Source of the DNA: 2-12-FULL-41-17 sp964562855
GTDB lineage: Bacteria; Patescibacteriota; Microgenomatia; Curtissbacterales; GWA2-41-24
DNA length: 6,046 bases
Assembly (NCBI GenBank): GCA_964562855.1
Contig: CAZLVB010000042.1
Location: 1-6,046, forward strand
Direction of reading: 5' to 3'
Position numbers and translations under genes: made by a program. Positions 4,308 through 6,046 of this stretch are shown here, piece by piece. Below the pieces are notes generated by a model. That model ran no database searches, was not told the origin of the DNA, and saw only the letters and a program-made list of their open reading frames with translations. How positions within the stretch are numbered: position 1 is the stretch's first letter; every line of letters begins with the position of its first letter.

Positions 4308-5708
4308 TTATTCAACACAACAACTCAATTTTGATATGTCTTTAAAAAAACTTTGGGCTGCAAGTTTTATTACTTCTGACAGTGTTGGGAAAACATGGAC
4401 TGTGTCAATTATTTCCTCCAAAGTCATCTTGTTTCTGACAATCATTGTGGCCTCATGGATTAAATCAGCCGCCTCTGGGCCCAGAATGTGAATACCATGC
4501 ACCTGATGGGTTTTGTTATCCGCGACAATTTTAATTAAACCTCTGGTTTCGTTGATAATAGCTGCTTTTGGTACCATCTCAAAACTTAAAGTGTTACAGG
4601 CGCATTTTATTCCTGACTTTATTACTTGTTCGTCTGTTTGGCCTACTCCAGCAAGGTTGGGAGTGGTAAAAACAGCGTAAGGAACTGCCGAATAATCCAT
4701 TTGCTTTCTCTCCCCATCAAGGGCATTTTCGGCGGCGATTTTACCTTCCTTTCCCGCTGTTGTCTCAAGTCGCAGTGGTTTATCAATAACATCCCCGGCA
4801 GCAAAAATATGTGGCGCAGAAGTCTGCAAGTTGCCATTAACCTTGATGGTTCCTTTTTCATTGACTTCAACACCTGCTTTTACCAAATCCAAATCAGCGG
4901 TATTGGGAGTTTTACCTGCAGCAAACATCAAAACTTCGCTTTTCACTTGGTTTTGTTTTCCGTCAACTTCAAAGTTAACTACTATCTCTCCATTCTCTTT
5001 ATTAACGGATTTACTGTCGGCATTAACAAAGATCTCAATTCCCTCTTCTTCGAGATATTTTTGTAAAGCCTCCGATAGTTCTGGTTCGGTTCTTGGCATG
5101 ACTTTTGGGTCTTTTTGTAAAATGGTCACTTTAGTTCCAAAATGATGATACATCTGGCCGAATTCAAGCCCAACCGGGCCTGCACCAATAATTACCATTG
5201 ATTTTGGAAGTTTTTTGAGCTTTAGAGCATCTATGTGAGTAATGTAATTAACTTTTTCTAGCCCTTCTAAGGCAAGCGGTAAGGCAGTAGAACCAGTAGC
5301 AATCACAAACTTTTCTCCGTAGAGTTTCTTGTTTCCTACAATTACTTCGTTTTTTGATGCGAATTTTGCCTTGCCTTCAAAATGGGTTACATTTTCTAAA
5401 TTTGAAAGAACATTTGTATATTTGTCGTGCCGCATTTTATCAACTAAGTTAAGTTCATGATTAATTGCTTTTTCGAAGTCGGCCTCAAGTTTCCCGGAAA
5501 TAGCATCAAAGCCGTGATTGCCGTAGTATGCAATCTCGCCGATTTTTAATAACGTTTTACTTGGGACACAGCCGACATTAACGCAAGTACCGCCAAGAGG
5601 TAAACCCGCGTTAATTAACGCAGTTTTAGCTTTCTTTTCATTAGCGGCGATTGCGGCAGCAAAGGCACCAGCTCCACCACCCAAGATAATAAGATCAAAT
5701 TTTTCCAT
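4308..5708 (-). CDS. merA: Mercuric reductase, core form without NmerA domain
   Basis: This 466-residue flavoprotein disulfide reductase should reduce Hg(II) to volatile Hg(0) with NAD(P)H in the cytoplasm. The FAD motif GGGAGAFAAAI (10-20) and the active site GGTCVNVGCVPSK (39-51, Cys42 and Cys47) are MerA-type. The pyridine-nucleotide motif is GAGPVGLEFG (175-184), a second FAD motif is AAGDV (303-307), and the tail KLSCCVE has the MerA-specific pair Cys463-Cys464. Spacing to the Bacillus RC607 enzyme residues as I recall them (207/212, 628/629) is a constant 165. On that basis the position of catalytic Tyr605 is Phe440 here (HVFPTLSE), and Tyr264 probably corresponds to Tyr97. There is an extra CxC (Cys369, Cys371) in the C-terminal domain. 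No N-terminal HMA-like NmerA domain is present. ATG 5708 has GAGGAGTGA upstream, overlapping the stop of the MerT/F-like gene. Dihydrolipoamide dehydrogenase is excluded by the CC tail and lack of HPHP. Confidence 0.93.
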   Translation of the reverse strand: MEKFDLIILGGGAGAFAAAIAANEKKAKTALINAGLPLGGTCVNVGCVPSKTLLKIGEIAYYGNHGFDAISGKLEADFEKAINHELNLVDKMRHDKYTNVLSNLENVTHFEGKAKFASKNEVIVGNKKLYGEKFVIATGSTALPLALEGLEKVNYITHIDALKLKKLPKSMVIIGAGPVGLEFGQMYHHFGTKVTILQKDPKVMPRTEPELSEALQKYLEEEGIEIFVNADSKSVNKENGEIVVNFEVDGKQNQVKSEVLMFAAGKTPNTADLDLVKAGVEVNEKGTIKVNGNLQTSAPHIFAAGDVIDKPLRLETTAGKEGKIAAENALDGERKQMDYSAVPYAVFTTPNLAGVGQTDEQVIKSGIKCACNTLSFEMVPKAAIINETRGLIKIVADNKTHQVHGIHILGPEAADLIHEATMIVRNKMTLEEIIDTVHVFPTLSEVIKLAAQSFFKDISKLSCCVE

Positions 5709-5714
5709 TTTTAA

Positions 5715-5723
5715 TCACTCCTC
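5715..5723 (-). promoter_or_regulatory. Shine-Dalgarno of merA
   Basis: GAGGAGTGA on the - strand has its AGGAG core at 5718-5722, 9 nt before ATG 5708. It overlaps the TAG stop (5723-5725) of the upstream MerT/F-like gene, so merA has its own strong ribosome site within the operon. Confidence 0.75.
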
Positions 5724-5977
5724 TACCATTTTTTAATCTTTATTAGCTTTGAAGCAAACCATACAAGTGTTAAGACTGAAATTAAAATTCCAAAAATGAC
5801 TATATATGTGTTTGAAACTAAAATACCTAGCAGGCCCGCAAAACCGCCAGTTACCAAAACAAGTAACACTAGTGGTCCGCCGCAGCAGATTAAAATAGCA
5901 AGTACACCCCACATAGCAAAGCTGGTGACTGCTTTTTTAGACGTTCTTTTAATTTCTTTTCTTACTGCTTCTTTCAT
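5723..5977 (-). CDS. MerT/MerF-like two-helix Cys-Cys membrane protein
   Basis: This 84-residue protein has a basic N-terminus (KEAVRKEIKRTSKK) and two membrane helices at about 20-44 and 54-74. The first helix contains a vicinal cysteine pair followed by proline, ICCGGPLVLLVL (Cys31-Cys32, Pro35). Short two-helix proteins with this Cys-Cys-x-x-Pro arrangement are typical of MerF and truncated MerT-type Hg(II) importers. MerF is about 81 residues. The second, more C-terminal cysteine pair of classical MerF is absent. It lies 14 nt upstream of merA, which strongly supports a role in delivering Hg(II) to the reductase. No clear Shine-Dalgarno precedes ATG 5977. An upstream frame ends at TAA 5981-5983, so translation may be coupled. 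The exact subfamily (MerT or MerF) cannot be fixed by eye. Confidence 0.72.
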   Translation of the reverse strand: MKEAVRKEIKRTSKKAVTSFAMWGVLAILICCGGPLVLLVLVTGGFAGLLGILVSNTYIVIFGILISVLTLVWFASKLIKIKKW

Positions 5978-5980
5978 GGT

Positions 5981-6046
5981 TTAACTAAGCCGGGTTTTGA
6001 GAATTTTTTCAAACCCTTTGTCGTCCCAAGAATAGTAAATTGTTCG
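5981..6046 (-). CDS. C-terminal fragment of a possible ArsR-family regulator (cut by window edge)
   Basis: The last 21 codons of an open frame read RTIYYSWDDKGFEKILKTRL plus a final Ser and TAA, 3 nt before the MerT/F-like start. The pattern R-x-I/V-Y-Y-S-x-D-D followed by an amphipathic helix is what ArsR/SmtB-type winged-helix repressors show after the wing (GRxVYYSLDDEHV). Such a metal sensor would be a sensible head of this operon; ArsR-type regulators are known to control some Gram-positive mer operons. Only the tail is visible. Another frame across the same bases also stays open and ends in an ATGA overlap with the next gene (EQFTILGTTKGLKKF...), so the frame choice rests on the motif alone. 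The sensor metal cannot be judged. Confidence 0.45.
   Translation of the reverse strand, partial: RTIYYSWDDKGFEKILKTRLS

Noticed and set aside
4626..5145. Open frames of 146 and 104 codons on the + strand and one of 76 codons on the - strand
   Set aside because: All lie within merA, whose motifs run unbroken across this stretch.
4308..5708. Dihydrolipoamide dehydrogenase or glutathione reductase instead of MerA
   Set aside because: The GGTCVNVGCVPSK site, the C-terminal Cys-Cys tail, the missing HPHP catalytic His and the adjacent Cys-Cys carrier all favour MerA.
5796..5984. 62-codon open frame on the + strand
   Set aside because: It is antisense to the MerT/F-like gene, whose Cys-Cys helix and placement upstream of merA are convincing.

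Overview
The window is gene-dense bacterial DNA of moderate-to-low GC. It carries two blocks of genes that point at each other and meet at about position 2936. TGA, TAA and TAG all act as stops, so the code is the standard one (11). Shine-Dalgarno sites are present but uneven: excellent for some genes and absent where stop and start codons overlap. The taxon is not certain. Tight packing, small proteins, a stand-alone YjeF_N protein and a repeat related to the widespread TTCGACAAGCTCAGG palindromic element would fit a Patescibacteria/CPR genome (for example Microgenomates) or a similar environmental lineage. This is inference only; no rRNA or tRNA is visible.

Left block (+ strand, 2-2938): the 3' part of a TlpA-like thioredoxin with a WCPFC active site; a membrane-anchored DUF3179 protein with a CPLC motif; a three-helix membrane protein with a Cys-Cys pair in its first helix, built like the mercuric-ion transporter MerT; an unrecognised membrane protein; a stand-alone NAD(P)H-hydrate epimerase (YjeF_N/NnrE); and a 70-residue two-helix membrane protein. 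The genes overlap or nearly touch, so this looks like one transcription unit that starts outside the window.

Right block (- strand, 6046-2935): the last 21 codons of what may be an ArsR-family regulator; a two-helix Cys-Cys membrane protein of the MerT/MerF type; a core-only mercuric reductase (MerA, 466 aa, no NmerA domain, with the GGTCVNVGCVPSK active site and C-terminal Cys-Cys); a CcdA-type thiol:disulfide transmembrane protein; and a DUF1684 protein. Spacing is 3-18 nt throughout, so this too looks like one operon.

Taken together, the region reads as a mercury/thiol-redox island. Membrane carriers bring Hg(II) in and MerA reduces it to Hg(0). CcdA could pass electrons outward to extracytoplasmic thiol proteins such as the TlpA-like one. 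The roles of the DUF3179 and DUF1684 proteins are not known. The most unusual structure is inside the DUF1684 gene: a 68-bp array of 15-bp and 9-bp tandem repeats resembling the TTCGACAAGCTCAGG element. It keeps the reading frame and encodes a Ser/Gln/Thr-rich insert between two conserved blocks of the domain.
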